This document shows, in pieces, positions 21,742 to 33,719 of a DNA stretch of 64,000 nucleotides. The stretch comes from Amaurobius ferox (taxonomy: Eukaryota; Arthropoda; Arachnida; Araneae; Amaurobiidae). Under the pieces are notes generated by a model, which worked only from the letters and a program-made list of their open reading frames with translations, had not been told where the DNA came from and did not search any database. Positions within the stretch are counted from its first letter, which is position 1. Each line of letters begins with the position of its first letter. The stretch lies in contig OX578146.1 of NCBI GenBank assembly GCA_951213105.1, positions 109,727,776 to 109,791,775 of the forward strand, in the 5' to 3' direction. The position numbers were made by a program, and so were the translations under genes.

Positions 21742-22023
21742 ATGTGCCAGTTGCTGCATCATTTTCCTTTCCTTCAGCACTAAAAGAAGGTGAGCGAGGT
21801 AGTGCCACTTGCACCATCAGATCTGGAGATACACCATTAGAATTTCAATGGCTCAAAGACGGCCAGTCTATCAGAGAAGCGGAAAATTTAAAAATTCAGT
21901 CTGTTATGGAATCTTCCTTATTGGTGATATCATCAGTCACTTCCAAAAGCTCTGGAAACTACACCTGTATAGTCAAGAATGCATATGGTAGTGACAAGTT
22001 TACAGCAACTCTGGTAGTTACCG
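21742..22023 (+). CDS. sDscam: Cassette 3, Ig1 exon
   Basis: Exon of 282 nt; acceptor TTAAATTTCAG, donor GTTAGT. It opens DVPVAASFSFPSALKEGERG; Cys24 is in SATCTIRSGD, Trp37 in FQWLKDGQSI, Cys76 in SGNYTCIVKN. Differences from cassette 2 concentrate around GQSIREAEN versus GQVIVETEN, the stretch after the core Trp, and the following strand is identical. Confidence 0.94.
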
Positions 22024-23191
22024 GTTAGTAAATTTTGATTTGCTTGACATATCTTTTGTATGACTGTAGACGAATGTTTCTCAAACTTCACAACGATCGT
22101 CTGCTCCTTTTAAAATTTAACCTCATCGGCGCATCCCCGTTTAAAAGTTAGAGAGAAGTTTTGGTTTCTGCAAAACTATAGAGCAGTAGATTGTTTTATT
22201 ACTATATTATAAAAGTTGCATAAAATCTAACATAAATATGTACATTTTTTTCAAACAATAATTAGACAATTTTGTTTCTAATGAAAAGCCCTAACGAATA
22301 CCTTGGCGGATACATATCAGTCTGAAATCAAAGGTTATTTTAAATTTTTTTTTATTAGAAATAAATGAGATAAAGTTTTTAATATTTACTTTTATTATTT
22401 GTCGATGTGAGGGATAAAATTGTTTGGCGTCAGTTGCATATGGATCAATGCTTGTCATTTTCAGGTGAAGGTACAGTTCCATGTATAAGGTTCTCTCACT
22501 CCCATTTAATAACAACTAGTGTAGAGAATCCTGCTTCACATAGAAAAAAAAAACGTGGAAAAGGATATTTAATGATTTTGTCCGAAAGGATATTTAATGA
22601 TTTTGTCCGACGAATCTCTATATTTAGAATTAATGTTCAACCAGAACCATGTTAGTGTAATTTATTCTAATTTCATTTTCTGGAAACCATCGGAAGTCAA
22701 TTCCATGAGTGTTAGTTATTCTTGTGTATTTTAAAATTTTTAATGCTGACTTTCAAAGAGTTCCTAATATATTCAAAACTGCTCTCTAATTCTGGTAAAT
22801 ATTTGCAAAAATCTGAGTAAAGGCTCTTTAAATGTTTCATCGTGGTTTGAATCATATCAGTATTAATTTCTTCCTTCGAATTTCTTACTAAATCGTACAG
22901 TGATGGAAAGGAATTTCATTCATCAAGACGTTTATACCATAGTTGCAATTTTAGAATTGAGGCGCTTTCTCTTTATCTTGAAAATGGAATACAGTTACAG
23001 ACTTCCCCAACGGGACTTATCAAGGGATTATTCAAGGAGATAAGTCAAGGGGAGACATTGTCTCAAGGACAGTCTTCCAATATTAGTGTGATGCTGATCT
23101 TATGAGGTGTTAACAGACTGAGCGCTCTCATTTTTCATGATTCTTGCGGTATGAGTTGGGCGAAGTTTACTTTAAGTTATAATCTCTCGGC

Positions 23192-23473
23192 AGTAGAACC
23201 TAGATAACCCAGTGGTTGAAATCACATATAGTAAAACCAGGCTCAATCTCTGACGCCCAAGATTACCTCCGTGTCTACAAGGAGTAGGGGTACGCTACAT
23301 CTCTAGGTCCGAAAGTCCATCCGAGAGGTGATGGGTCAGGGAAAGATTAGTACGGTCCCTGTTGTTATACCTCCATTAGGTTACGATATAAATTGGGCTG
23401 TACTGTTCTAGTAAAAAATAGTTATCTTGCACTTTTGGGTAGGTCGGAAGGTCTGGGCAAGGAAAAAAAAAAA
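23192..23473 (+). mobile_element. Degenerate tRNA-derived SINE, plus strand
   Basis: AGATAACCCAGTGGTTGAAA (A box) and AGGCTCAATCTCTG (decayed B box) are followed by TAAATTGGGCTG and, at the 3' end, GGGTAGGTCGGAAGGTCTGG with an A-rich tail. Same family as 11399-11687 but older, in the opposite orientation. Confidence 0.75.
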
Positions 23474-23551
23474 CCCTAGGCAGTATGGATATATCTGATA
23501 CTTGCCTAAATAAACTCGCTATCTTTTAATAACTTTTTTTCTAATTTATAG

Positions 23552-23665
23552 CTCCTCCAGTATGGAAAAAAGAGCCCGTGGATTTAAAGACCCAGGAAGG
23601 AGAAAGCGATGTGATACACTGTGAGGCCTCGGGTGTTCCTGTACCTGAAATTAAATGGTTTTCAG
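23552..23665 (+). CDS. sDscam: Cassette 3, Ig2a exon
   Basis: Exon of 114 nt; acceptor AATTTATAG, donor GTAAGT. It encodes APPVWKKEPVDLKTQEGESD, Cys24 in VIHCEASGVPVPEIKW and Trp36. It is 79 nt from the SINE 3' end, which sits close to the branch-point region. Confidence 0.92.
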
Positions 23666-24649
23666 GTAAGTATTTAAATATTAAATTACGCCTTAAACGG
23701 ACAGGCTAATTATGGTTGAGATTTATTTTGTCAAGTGTTATATAGCGAAAATTCGAGAAATTTTCTGGTAGCTTCAATAAATTTGGCTTACGAAAGTAAT
23801 TGCTAACATTGAATCAATTCTTACATGTATACTTATAGAGTAAGAATACTAGAATGTGTATACGTGTAAAAACTGATTTCATGTAGATAATAAATAATCT
23901 CAGCGAGTCAACTGTTTACAGAGTTTCTACGAAAGTCCTTATGCACCCCCAAATAACTTTGTAAGGCAAGGTTCATGGTTCAAGGTTCAAGGTTCATGAG
24001 TAAGGCAAGGTTCATGTCATTCTTGGGTTCATTCCCAAGGTTCATGTTAGGTTTATCTACGATAAAGTCACCATGTCTGATTGAATAAAGGTGATAGCAG
24101 CGCACCTAGTGGAGAATTTAAAAAGTTAGAAAACCGAAATTAATTGGAAACAAAGCGATATGGAAGAAAAATATCAAGTACAAAGTTATAGAGAATTAAC
24201 TAATTTGTAAGAATCGGCATCCGGAACGCACGAAACGAGTATATGGAATTTGATATATAAGTGTCAAAAAGTCATATAATCAGGACTCTAACACGGTGAC
24301 ACTTGCAATGCTTCTCAAAGTACGCGGTCATATTTTTCTTGAATTCAAATGTGCATTACTGCTGACAGAGGGGATTTTGAATAGGTTGTACAATAGATTG
24401 CTATGCAACCGTTTATTTTAGCATTCCTGAATAGGACAGACATTCGTCAATAACTACATTGTGTAAAAAAATGCCTTCTGTAATAGTTTTATTCTCCATT
24501 CCTACTCATCAGATAATGATCTATAAGTTTGCAATGGATATTTTTCATATATCTACTTTGTTTATAAGATAGTCATCCTGATTTTTGGAAATTCTCCACT
24601 GCTGGAGCTGCAATCACTTTTATTCGATAGGGCATGGTCACTTTACTAT

Positions 24650-24765
24650 AGATAGATAATACATAATTGGATATAGATAGATAATAGATCATTGGATATA
24701 GATAGATAATGGGATATAGATAGATAATGAATAATTAGATATAGATAGAAAATGGATTATTGGGG
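24650..24765 (+). repeat. GATA-type microsatellite-like repeat
   Basis: Irregular repeats of ATATAGATAGATAATGGG-like units at about 20-27-bp spacing. No function is inferred. Confidence 0.7.
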
Positions 24766-25425
24766 CTTAAAGGATTTCCTAGGAACTCTGTATCAAGACA
24801 TTATCTTTACAAGTTTCAGATTTGTATTCATAAATTCCCTAAAATAGCGTATATTTAGAATTTCCGAATTTAATTGGATAGTTTGAGAATTGCAAACCGA
24901 TAATATTTGAAAGATTTGGGAAGATTTACGTAAATTATACTTTTAAAGAAATAATTATTTGAAATAATATATTTAAAATGGTAACACTGCGTAAAACCTC
25001 GCAACAATAGTACCTCTTGAGACTAAAAGTAGACTGATAGATATTAATTTCAGGCTGATTAGATATATTCAGGAATTTGAGTCCTGTACATATTTTGATC
25101 TCTGTTTTTGTAGATATGCATGTGAGGGAATATTTTTAACTAGTTAGAAAGAGAAAATAGTCATATATTTGATATAACAAGGGATTTAAATTTTGGCTAC
25201 TTATTTCTATTGATGCAAGTAGTTTTAAAGCATATCCTATAATTTTCATTTTTGCAAAGTTATTCACTATGATATTTCAATTTGAATAAATTAGAAATAG
25301 ATAAAAGTATGTAGTATTAAATTCATGTATATGATTTAAATAACTATTAAAGTTTCATTGCAAGTTCACTACAACTTGAGATATCAAATTTTGCACAAGA
25401 ATTGATTGATTATGTTTTATTATAG

Positions 25426-25599
25426 AACGAGGTACAAAAACTGCAATTGCCAGTGATGCCAGCTCCAATTTGAGAGCATTGCCAGACGGTTCATTGGTAT
25501 TGAACAAGGTGGACGCTGCAATGGATGGAAGTTATACCTGTGAGGCTTCCAATGGTTTTGGGGCACCATTATCTAAGACTATCTTCATCTCTGTACGAG
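25426..25599 (+). CDS. sDscam: Cassette 3, Ig2b exon
   Basis: Exon of 174 nt; acceptor TTTTATTATAG, donor GTATTA. It begins ERGTKTAIASDASSNLRALP and has Cys39 in GSYTCEASNGFGAPLSKT. Sister of the cassette 2 exon. Confidence 0.92.
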
Positions 25600-25644
25600 G
25601 TATTACATTTTAGGCTGAAAACTTTCAGTTTGCAGAAATGTGAG

Positions 25645-25670
25645 AGTGCTGAGCAAGTGTATGTCAAAAT
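25645..25670 (+). promoter_or_regulatory. Conserved intronic element after cassette 3 Ig2b
   Basis: AGTGCTGAGCAAGTGTATGT followed by CAAAAT, 45 nt after the donor. It keeps TGCTGAGCAAG and ATGTCAAA. Confidence 0.75.
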
Positions 25671-25741
25671 CATTTATTTTGTTTGTTTCTTTTAAATTTG
25701 TCACATATTAATATCTGTGTATTTGACGAAGCATAGTAAGA

Positions 25742-26100
25742 TGAAGTCTATGAACATGGTGAGGAATGATGAATTCGATACAGTGATTTTAAATTGTTTC
25801 AGGCAAGTACTTTTTGAAATTTTATATTTATTCCTGTTGTTCTAAGCTAAATGTATATAAATTGTTCATATCTTTTAACTTTTGGTTTAGTTCTTTTAGT
25901 TTACGAATTTTACAGAATAATGAAATCTATGAACAAGGTGAGGAATGATGAATTCGATACAGTGATTTTAAATTGTTTCAGGCAAGTACTTTTTGAAATT
26001 TTATATTTATTCCTGTTGTTCTAAGCTAAATGTATATAAATTGCTTATATCTTTTAACTTTTGGTTTAGTTCCTTTAGTTTACGAATTTTACTATTAGCT
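25742..26100 (+). repeat. 179-bp tandem duplication, nearly identical
   Basis: GATGAATTCGATACAGTGAT recurs at 25768 and 25947, and the two units (25742-25920, 25921-26100) differ at only a few positions. It is a recent duplication in the cassette 3-4 spacer. No exon is evident in it. Confidence 0.9.
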
Positions 26101-26352
26101 TCTACAGATTTCAGACATAAGGATATTTACCAATAACTTCTATGCATTTCATATATAATTATTAATTAAATTATATCGTCTCGTTTATTTTTCTAACAGT
26201 CTATATAAATGCATCTATGTGAAAAAGTTATAATTATGTAGTTTTAAATTTTGAAATGATCTTTAAATGCTTTTCAAATAAAAAACAATTTTACATATAA
26301 TTTTGATGTTTAAAAGATAAAACGTTTTAATAAAAATGGTTATAAATTCCAG

Positions 26353-26420
26353 TTTTCCCGATATGTGGCGCTGCATGCTCACTGAGAACAAGTAACAGTA
26401 TACACACGAACAGCCATATT
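26353..26420 (+). promoter_or_regulatory. Cassette 4 alternative promoter
   Basis: TTTTCCCGATATGTGGCGCT then GCATGCTCACTGAG (GGCGCT 26367-26372), and AGCCATATT from 26412, 45 bp on. Both the TCACTGAG block and ACACACGAACAGCCATATTG link it to cassette 3. Confidence 0.83.
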
Positions 26421-26518
26421 GCAAATTTATATATGACAATGATTTGTTTTACTGTAGCACAAAAAATTTCTTTGAAAACAGTAGAACATTTGATCTTCTT
26501 TAGGTAATACATTCCACT

Positions 26519-26585
26519 ATGACTTGGATAATTTCTAGCTGTATATTGGTGCTATTGGATATTGTTATAAAGATAAATGCTGGAG
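26519..26585 (+). CDS. sDscam: Cassette 4, signal-peptide first exon
   Basis: Encodes MTWIISSCILVLLDIVIKIN then AG plus one base; donor GTAAGT; 67 nt. A hydrophobic core and an Ala-Gly end fit a secretory signal. The first ATG downstream of the promoter in this frame was chosen because it gives the same length as cassettes 3, 5 and 6. Confidence 0.88.
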
Positions 26586-28445
26586 GTAAGTGTTTTAAAA
26601 GGTTTGTGCTCATCGTTAATGTGATAATACTATATATTATAAATATGTGAAGTTCAATTTATATGTATTACTGCTTAAATACGTATCAATATTACTTTCA
26701 TGACGAATATCAGGATATATAATTTGTAATTGCTATAATTTGAGACAAATTCGTAATAGATATGATTTTATAAACCTTCACAAATTTGTCTTTTAGTCTG
26801 TTTGATGGTAGTAAAATATGAGCTGAGCTTTAAATTTAAATTTTATACGCATCGATATTCAAGACCAATATTTTGTTTTATGATGCTTGGAGTTTGTTCA
26901 AACGATGTTATTGGATATTCAATTACCTTGATATTCAATGTAAATATTATAATTTGCTTATGATATATCCTATAGTTAACTTTAATTCCCACTGATAATA
27001 CATCACATTCCTACCCTTATTATTCCCCTTATAATATTTGGAGTTGATTCGAACGATGCTATCGATATTCAATTAGCTTAATATTCAATGCAAATATTAA
27101 AATTTGCATATGATATATCCTATAGTTATCCTTTTTCAACTGATATTACATGGCATTTATGCCCTTATTATTACCCCTTTTGTTATAAAATGCGGATTAT
27201 GCGAATGCAAAATTTGTCCAGTGTATTTCCTAGAGGTGAAGAGAAAAAAATATAAATTAAAGGATTTCATGCATACTTTTATGAAATATTGTTTTGGAGC
27301 TTTTAGATAGTTTTGAAAATTTTCATCCTCTAAAATTCAACAAAAAAAGTGCTTTCACTGATATAAGATTTTTGTATTGCTTTTAATATCCAAAAGAGAA
27401 ATATTTATTACATAAATTTATATAGATTGCAAAATTAATATTCTATCTGTTTTGGGAGAATAATATAAGATTACTGCTCCACAACAGTTTCTTCAATCCA
27501 ACATCTCATTCTGGTGAAGTAAAGCTATATCACATTTTCAGAACTATCAAAATTTTTATATTGTTATTTATACTAACTATTTCAGAGTTGTTTTAGTGTC
27601 TGTTAAATGAAGATCTTTTATTTTGTTAGTTTTAGCCAATTCAGCAATAGATTTTTTATCGGTTAAAATTGGTAAAAGCTGTACTTTGCACATGCCAAAA
27701 ATAGTATATTGTAATCTTATAGTATGCACTAATATTTATGCACTAATATATTATGCACTAGTATATTATGCACTAATATTTTATTTGTTGATTGCTGCAC
27801 AATAACATATTAAATACGGGCATTTGAGATAATTCGTTTTGATAGATTTAAAATTTTTGTTGGATTAAACATTTAAATATTGTTCACTTTCAAAGAAGCG
27901 AATTATGAAAATTATTTCATGGTAATTTAAGTTGTGATGAACTTATGTGTAGATAAATGAACAAAATACTATATTTATTTAGGTTAATATTCACATGGAT
28001 ATTTTTTCTTTTTGACTCAATAAGAAATGTAGTTATGGGTCAGCAGTTATATTAGAAAATTGATCACATTAACCTGAAATTGTGTTTATTATAAAATAAT
28101 CTGCTGTATCACTCTGTAAATCTCTTTATGAATAGTTTTATGAATTTGTTAGCTCCTATGCTGGAGATGTCTTGTACAAACGTTCCTTATAATTTAACAT
28201 TTTTATCTTTTTTGCTATTTATAGTTTATAATGTAGCAACCATTGATTTTTTATGTCTATAAAAGTTTATAAAATAGTGTCTTTTCTCTCAGCAAGTATT
28301 AAACCAATCAAAATATTCTGATTCAAAATTTGAATTTTACGTTTTAATAAAACTATCAGAGTGACAACTGTTATCTGAATGTGATTTTTAACATGTCTTA
28401 TAAATATATATATTATATATCTGAATAAAAATTGATGCACATATA

Positions 28446-28520
28446 ATGAATAATAATAATAATAATAACAATAATAGTAATAATAATAATAATAGCAATA
28501 ATAATAATGATAAGAATAAT
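28446..28520 (+). repeat. AAT microsatellite
   Basis: An interrupted run of AAT trinucleotides in the first intron of cassette 4. The tyrosine-rich minus-strand frame over it (28267-28536) is a by-product. Confidence 0.95.
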
Positions 28521-28674
28521 ATATATTTATAAACAAGTGTATTTTATATTTTATAGAGATATACTGAAGTACCTTTCCGGATTCATTGGAAGTTGTTTAC
28601 TTAAAGTTTTGAAATTTCATATATTTGACCACTTTTGACACTAATTATCCATGTAACTCTTGCACAGAGAACTT

Positions 28675-28785
28675 CAAATTCAAACTTGATTGTGGGTGTC
28701 TCAAACAGTGTCTTGCACACTCAAACTTGATTTTGAGATATGTGCTCTACCGATTGAGTTGTTCAAGCGGTGAGACCCGATAAAC
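28675..28785 (-). repeat. tRNA-like relic
   Basis: On minus, AACTCAATCGGTAGAGCACA is a typical tRNA A-box and D-arm; no clear B box follows. A duplicated TCAAACTTGAT phrase (28678-28738) accompanies it. Probably a decayed SINE. Confidence 0.45.
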
Positions 28786-28881
28786 TTTCAAGAAATTAGA
28801 TGGAATGAATTAAAAATAATTTTATTAGTGTTTTTTAGGCTATTGCATCAAGTTCTAACTTAGAATTTTGAAATTTTGTAG

Positions 28882-29163
28882 AATCACCTGTAGTGGCTTC
28901 TTTCACGTTTCCATCTGCGTTGAAAGAAGGAGAGAGAGGTACTGCAATTTGCACGGTTAAATCAGGAGACAGCCCTTTTGAATTCGAATGGAAGAAAGAT
29001 GGAAACGATTTAGAAATATCCTCTAATATCAAGATTCAGTCTGTTTTGGACTCTTCCGTGTTGCTCATTCAATCTGTTACGTCAGACAGCTCTGGAAATT
29101 ATACTTGCATTGTCAAGAATGCTTATGGAAATGACAGATATACAGCAGCGTTGACAGTTACAG
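28882..29163 (+). CDS. sDscam: Cassette 4, Ig1 exon
   Basis: Exon of 282 nt; acceptor ATTTTGTAG, donor GTAGAA. Opens ESPVVASFTFPSALKEGERG, Cys24 in TAICTVKSGD, Trp37 in FEWKKDGNDL, Cys76 in SGNYTCIVKN, ending with NDRYTAALTVT. Its C-prime region (NDLEISSNIK) is intermediate between the cassette 2/3 and 5-9 groups. Confidence 0.94.
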
Positions 29164-29428
29164 GTAGAAAGGCATTATTCTATTTATCTGTTGCTTTGTG
29201 CATTTTACTTTGAGATATTTATTTGAAATAGAAAGGAAATTTTTGACTATAAATATTTAAAGTGTTTCTAGATTTGATGTTTGCAATGTAAGGAGACATG
29301 TTCTCAAAGAATATAATAAAAAAAAAATTCCGTCATAAATATATATTTTTTAATATTAAAAACATTTCCTTTTGCTAATGTGTATATACGATTATATATA
29401 CTTACTTCATTACGTACTTTTTACTTTC

Positions 29429-30341
29429 CTTATATACATAATGTATAAGGAAAGTATTGTGACTGGGTCGAAAATTTGAATTCGAGTTTTCGACGGGAGA
29501 GCACGTTTCAAGCATCCCTGTTCAAGAATCGAACATTTTTGAAGTGATGTCTGTGTGTGCGTGTGTGTGTGTGTGCGTGTGTGTGTGTGTTAGTCAGTGA
29601 GTCTGTGGAGACGATAACTGACGAACGAATGGACCGATTCGAACAAAATTTGGTACAAAAATCACGATCCGTAAGCACTGGAAGCCTATTGTTTTTATAC
29701 GCAATCGAATGTTCAGAACCCCCTTAAATTTTCGAGTGAAATTTTGAAAAAGTCGTTAAAAAATCAAAACCACTAATAAAGTTACGCAAATAGACATTTC
29801 TTATGTAATTTTTCATTAGAAAACGATTGACATACATTTTAAAACGCCAACATGAACCGTTCGTGAGATATTGCACATTTTTCAAAAAAATATCAAAAAA
29901 TCATATAAAATAAAAAGAATATATTTCCTATTGAGAAACATGTTCACTTTTCATATGTAATACCATGCGATAAATTCGGTGACATCATTCTCGTGGAACT
30001 AGCTCGTTCCATTATGAAAAAAGATACTTTTAATAATACTTTTGTATTTGAACGCCAATAGTCATTTATCTACTATAAGAATAACTTATTTCTCCGTATA
30101 TAACGCTTGGCGCTATTTGGGCGACGAATTTAGCGGAATATCGTCAACTTGGCGACATTTTTAATTGTTGCCCAAATTAACAAAAATCTCGCCAAATGGA
30201 TAAAAATGACGACTAATTGAAGAAAATTCAATATCTTGGAAATAATATAAGTATCTACTATAAGAATAACATTTTTTTAAACTGTAAAAGTAGTAATTTC
30301 ATTGCATTATATAAAGAAAGTCATGTGTTGCCCACATCAGA
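29429..30341 (+). mobile_element. Unclassified ~930-bp dispersed element, copy B
   Basis: Starts ACTTTCCTTATATACATAAT and continues GTATAAGGAAAGTATTGTGA. A TG microsatellite lies at 29548-29590, and the end is AAGTCATGTGTTGCCCACAT followed by CAGATTTTTT. Left flank TTTT and the T-run at the right end suggest insertion into a T tract. It lies in the Ig1-Ig2a intron of cassette 4. Confidence 0.8.
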
Positions 30342-30987
30342 TTTTTTATTTCATACTTTGATCGCATTTTTGAAAACTCAGGTTGTTTTAGCCTGTGCGC
30401 ATGGTATTTCAAGAACTGTTTGATGAATTCTGATGATTTTTTTATGTTTAATAATAAAATCATTATCGAATAATTATACTAGATATATATGTGTAAGTTA
30501 TGAAATAAAAATTTTAAAAACCAAATTTTTTAAAACATTAAATACAAAATATTGAAATTAAAATAATTAAATAATACTAGTATGCAAGTATATTGTGAAT
30601 GTTATCATTAATAAAAAACCAAACTGGAAGTTTGGTTTTATCCATAAAATTTGAGATATCATGCGTTTAATATCATGTGATTATATGGACAAGAAAACAT
30701 GGGTCAATTATAATTATTTTTCATATAATATTTTTCAATTTTTAATTATTTTTTTATTTTTATTTTAAAGAATTATATTTGTTTTATCTACCCTAAAAAT
30801 CTCATTCCAATTACTTCAATTGATTCTATTTTTAGAAAGTTTAAACTTGTGTTGATTTTGTTGACGTTTTCACATTTTAAGAGTAGAGTATCTCCTCAAC
30901 CAATGTAATTTAAACGCCTGAAAATGTAATAAAGTTTTAATAGTTTTTATTGCTTTTAATTGTTTTATATCTGATCTATTCATTTAG

Positions 30988-31101
30988 CTCCTCCAGTTTG
31001 GATTAAGAAGCCAGAAGATGTATTATCTCAAGAAGGAGAAAGTTTAAACATAGAATGTACTGCATCTGGAGTTCCGCAGCCGACGATAAACTGGATAGAA
31101 G
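30988..31101 (+). CDS. sDscam: Cassette 4, Ig2a exon (non-canonical TT donor)
   Basis: Exon of 114 nt by alignment; acceptor TTCATTTAG. It encodes APPVWIKKPEDVLSQEGESL, Cys24 in NIECTASGVPQPTINW and Trp36. The in-frame junction after ATAGAAG is followed by TTAAGT instead of GTAAGT. The only GT nearby (31101-31102) would shorten the exon by one base and break the frame into Ig2b unless an alternative acceptor were used. An otherwise intact exon with a lost donor may be recent decay or unusual splicing. Confidence 0.85.
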
Positions 31102-31964
31102 TTAAGTATATATCTTTAAACGTTTGATGAAAATCATCTGAAACAATACATACAAATTGAAAGAATTAGTCAAATTAACATCCATATTTTTGGAAAGTTG
31201 GAATTTCCATCAAAATGATTTTGATTCATGTAGGAGTTCTAAATTTGCTTTTAATCGTTTTATTCGCTATAATTTCTCATGCGTTGGTTTAAGTGACTTA
31301 TGGGGCCGGGACTGGAGAATTGGTCAAAAAATTCGAAAAAATTTTACTGTCTATTTGAATGGTTCAGAATGTTCTCTTTTCAACAAACTAGAAGATGAAA
31401 AATTTCTTTTCTTTTAATATGCCACCCACAAAGTCTGGGACATTTTCGTTGTTTTTCTCAAAATGTATTTTTTTATTGTTTATGTTCCCTTTTCTCAACA
31501 ACTACCGGGCACAGCGTTTTGAGAGTTGGTATGCTTAAAACTTATGCATTAACACAAAATTTTGAAGACAAGTTATTTATTTATTCTTAATAAAAATAAA
31601 ATTACGACCTTGGGGAAAAATCATAATTTGGAAAGTTGGATACAGAATTGGTTTGGAGCAAATAAAAAGCGAGCTGTTAAAATATGTAAAAGTATAATAT
31701 CTTTCACTGTGAAAATTTTGCACTGATATTATTTATAGTTTCTGAGAAAGATGAATATTGAGTTAGCAAATTTAACATGGGCACGATAGAACAGACTTTT
31801 ATCTTCGTTACTTTTTGTGGGCTACTGATCTTATATGAAGTTTTGGATAAGTTTTATTTGTTGCTAACAATGGCAAAGATCGTCGACATTTTTGTGGATT
31901 CAAAAGCTACTGGAAATAAAACGTTTCGTTCATAATGCTAATCTGTTTTTAGGACTGGATTTGT

Positions 31965-32165
31965 ATCTCAATTTTTAGAACATTCCAGGCCGGCTGCATG
32001 GTAAGGTTGAATTTGATGGTCTCCATAGAGGGTCGCAAACTTGTGGTACATAGCACGTTTTCTTGTTGCTATTGATGGTATTGCCATGCTGACGAGCTTA
32101 TAATGAGCTCGAAGAGGTCTGTGGATGCTGTAATTTGAAATTGAAGCTTAATACAAACTATGGCA
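31965..32165 (+). repeat. Dispersed repeat, GGTCCATGGA-core family
   Basis: CATTCCAGGCCGGCTGCATG, TTTTCTTGTTGCTATTGATG and AGCTCGAAGAGGTCTGTGGA follow the order of the 2041-2345 copy but are strongly decayed. A second fragment at 32390-32545 has GAGCGAAACCGGTCGACGGA. Confidence 0.5.
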
Positions 32166-32626
32166 GTGGTGTCCTTGTAATGATGTTGAATTAAATTACG
32201 GTTAATATATAAGCATTTAAAATGCTCGACGGAGAACCAGAATGATATGCATTATGAACCTGTGAGCATTTCGAATAGACTTTTCACCATAGACTGATTA
32301 GAAACTATGCACTACTGTTTACAACAACTGACAATAACGTATAACAGCTTGTATAAGAGATTGAGCTGTCATTGAAGATAGCTGCAGCATCTATGGTTCC
32401 GCGCTTATTATATGCTCATCTGAATAATAGCCGACACCTGTAATGGTAGCCAGAAAACTTGCTATTGACTTTTCCATGCTGACGAGCGTATGTCAAGAGC
32501 GAAACCGGTCGACGGAAGTAGTTGTCTGTAGTGGGATAGCGATCTCAACTTTGTGATTCCCCCTTATTAGTGGGTTCTGTGAGTATGGGTTTACATTAAT
32601 TTTAATAGCATTTATTTAATTTATAG

Positions 32627-32800
32627 GTGATGGAAAGAATGCAGTTTTGACCAAAGATCCATCTTCTAACATCAGAACTTCACTATCGGGTTCGCTGATC
32701 GTCAATCGTGTCGACATTTCTCTGAAAGGAATGTACACCTGTGAGGCAGATAATGGAATTGGTTTGAAACTGTCCAAAACTATCAGCATATCTGTGCGAG
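32627..32800 (+). CDS. sDscam: Cassette 4, Ig2b exon
   Basis: Exon of 174 nt; acceptor ATTTATAG, donor GTAACT. It begins GDGKNAVLTKDPSSN and has Cys39 in GMYTCEADNGIGLKLSKT. It is the most divergent Ig2b: the usual DASMKG reads DISLKG and NGFGKPL reads NGIGLKL. The frame is open throughout. Confidence 0.9.
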
Positions 32801-32849
32801 GTAACTATTTCAGAGGTGGTTATGAAAGGTGATGAAATTTTAAAGAACG

Positions 32850-32872
32850 TGTGCTAAGTAGCAGATAAAAGT
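32850..32872 (+). promoter_or_regulatory. Weak intronic element after cassette 4 Ig2b
   Basis: TGTGCTAAGTAGCAGATAAA followed by AGT, about 50 nt after the donor. Only TGCTAAG is well kept, so this is the poorest match of the eight. Confidence 0.4.
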
Positions 32873-33441
32873 GTAGATTTCATGTTTTTACTTTGTTAAA
32901 TATGAATACGTAAAATTATAGCTTACATTTATACTTTGAATGTGTTTTCTCTAATGAAATATTTTATCATGTCAAATGCTCCGAATGTTGAACTTGAATG
33001 AAATTGAACTATGATATGTCATAAATTACCTTTACAGTAATTCCCTTCTATATTGTTTTTTATTACAACTTCTTACCCTTTTATAATAATTCTTTAAAAG
33101 TATTTTACAATATTCTCGACTAATATAACATGAAAATAATTGACTCAAACTGTTGAATTAAATCATCCTAAAATTATAATACACATCTAGTTACGCCAAG
33201 ACCTGTTTTGAAAGCTAAATAGAGCTACCACCATCAGGATTCGTTCGTGACAAAGTAGGCTCTTTTTCATTTTCAAAACCAGTTGATCAACTGTCTTATG
33301 TGCTAACTACTCTATACACTATCACAATTTTATAATGAAGTAAAATATTTAAATAATTTTTATATTTATTGTTGAAATATAATTATAACCAATTTCATTT
33401 TGTCACATTCGTATTTATTTAATATTACTGCACAAATTTGA

Positions 33442-33514
33442 CTTTTTCTCCGATATGTGGCGCTGTGTGGCTGTTGCTATACTGCAACTGTTCCTTTTGA
33501 CATAACGCCATGTT
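33442..33514 (+). promoter_or_regulatory. Cassette 5 alternative promoter
   Basis: TTTTTCTCCGATATGTGGCG then CTGTGTGG (GGCGCT 33459-33464), and CATAACGCCATGTT (CGCCAT 33506-33511), 47 bp on. It has the full CGCCATGTT second box of cassettes 6-9 but lacks their ACCGGTAACACTATG middle block. Confidence 0.83.
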
Positions 33515-33652
33515 ATCAAAAAATCTGTATGCAATTATCTGTATGTAATTTAAGTTTTTAGAACAAGAAAGTCACAGCAAAGTCATGGAATTGACATGAA
33601 ATAACAGTACATATACTGGATTTTCCTCTACAAAGACTATTTTAAAAGCAGA

Positions 33653-33719
33653 ATGATGAAATTGTTCCTAGAAGTTTTATTTGCTTACATATGCATGCTT
33701 GACATTATTATCGCTGGAG
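33653..33719 (+). CDS. sDscam: Cassette 5, signal-peptide first exon
   Basis: Encodes MMKLFLEVLFAYICMLDIII then AG plus one base; donor GTAAGT; 67 nt from the first of two adjacent ATG codons. Basic start, hydrophobic core, Ala-Gly end. Confidence 0.87.

Larger units (their letters stand above)
19741..25599 (+). other. sDscam: Cassette 3 of the sDscam array (complete)
   Basis: Promoter 19741-19810, exons 19921-19987, 21742-22023, 23552-23665 and 25426-25599; introns 1754, 1528 and 1760 nt. The spacer from cassette 2 is only 0.65 kb, AT-rich, with nothing else seen. The first intron holds two tRNA-like SINE copies, the second a degenerate SINE, the third a dispersed repeat (23920-24400) and a GATA-type microsatellite (24650-24765). 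Confidence 0.92.
26353..32800 (+). other. sDscam: Cassette 4 of the sDscam array (complete exon set; defective-looking Ig2a donor)
   Basis: Promoter 26353-26420, exons 26519-26585, 28882-29163, 30988-31101 and 32627-32800; introns 2296, 1824 and 1525 nt. The first intron is AT-rich with a degenerate duplication around 26880-27130, an AAT microsatellite and a tRNA-like relic. The second contains element copy B. The third holds two diverged GGTCCATGGA-core repeats (31965-32165, 32390-32545). The sequence after Ig2a lacks GT at the expected donor. Confidence 0.88.
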
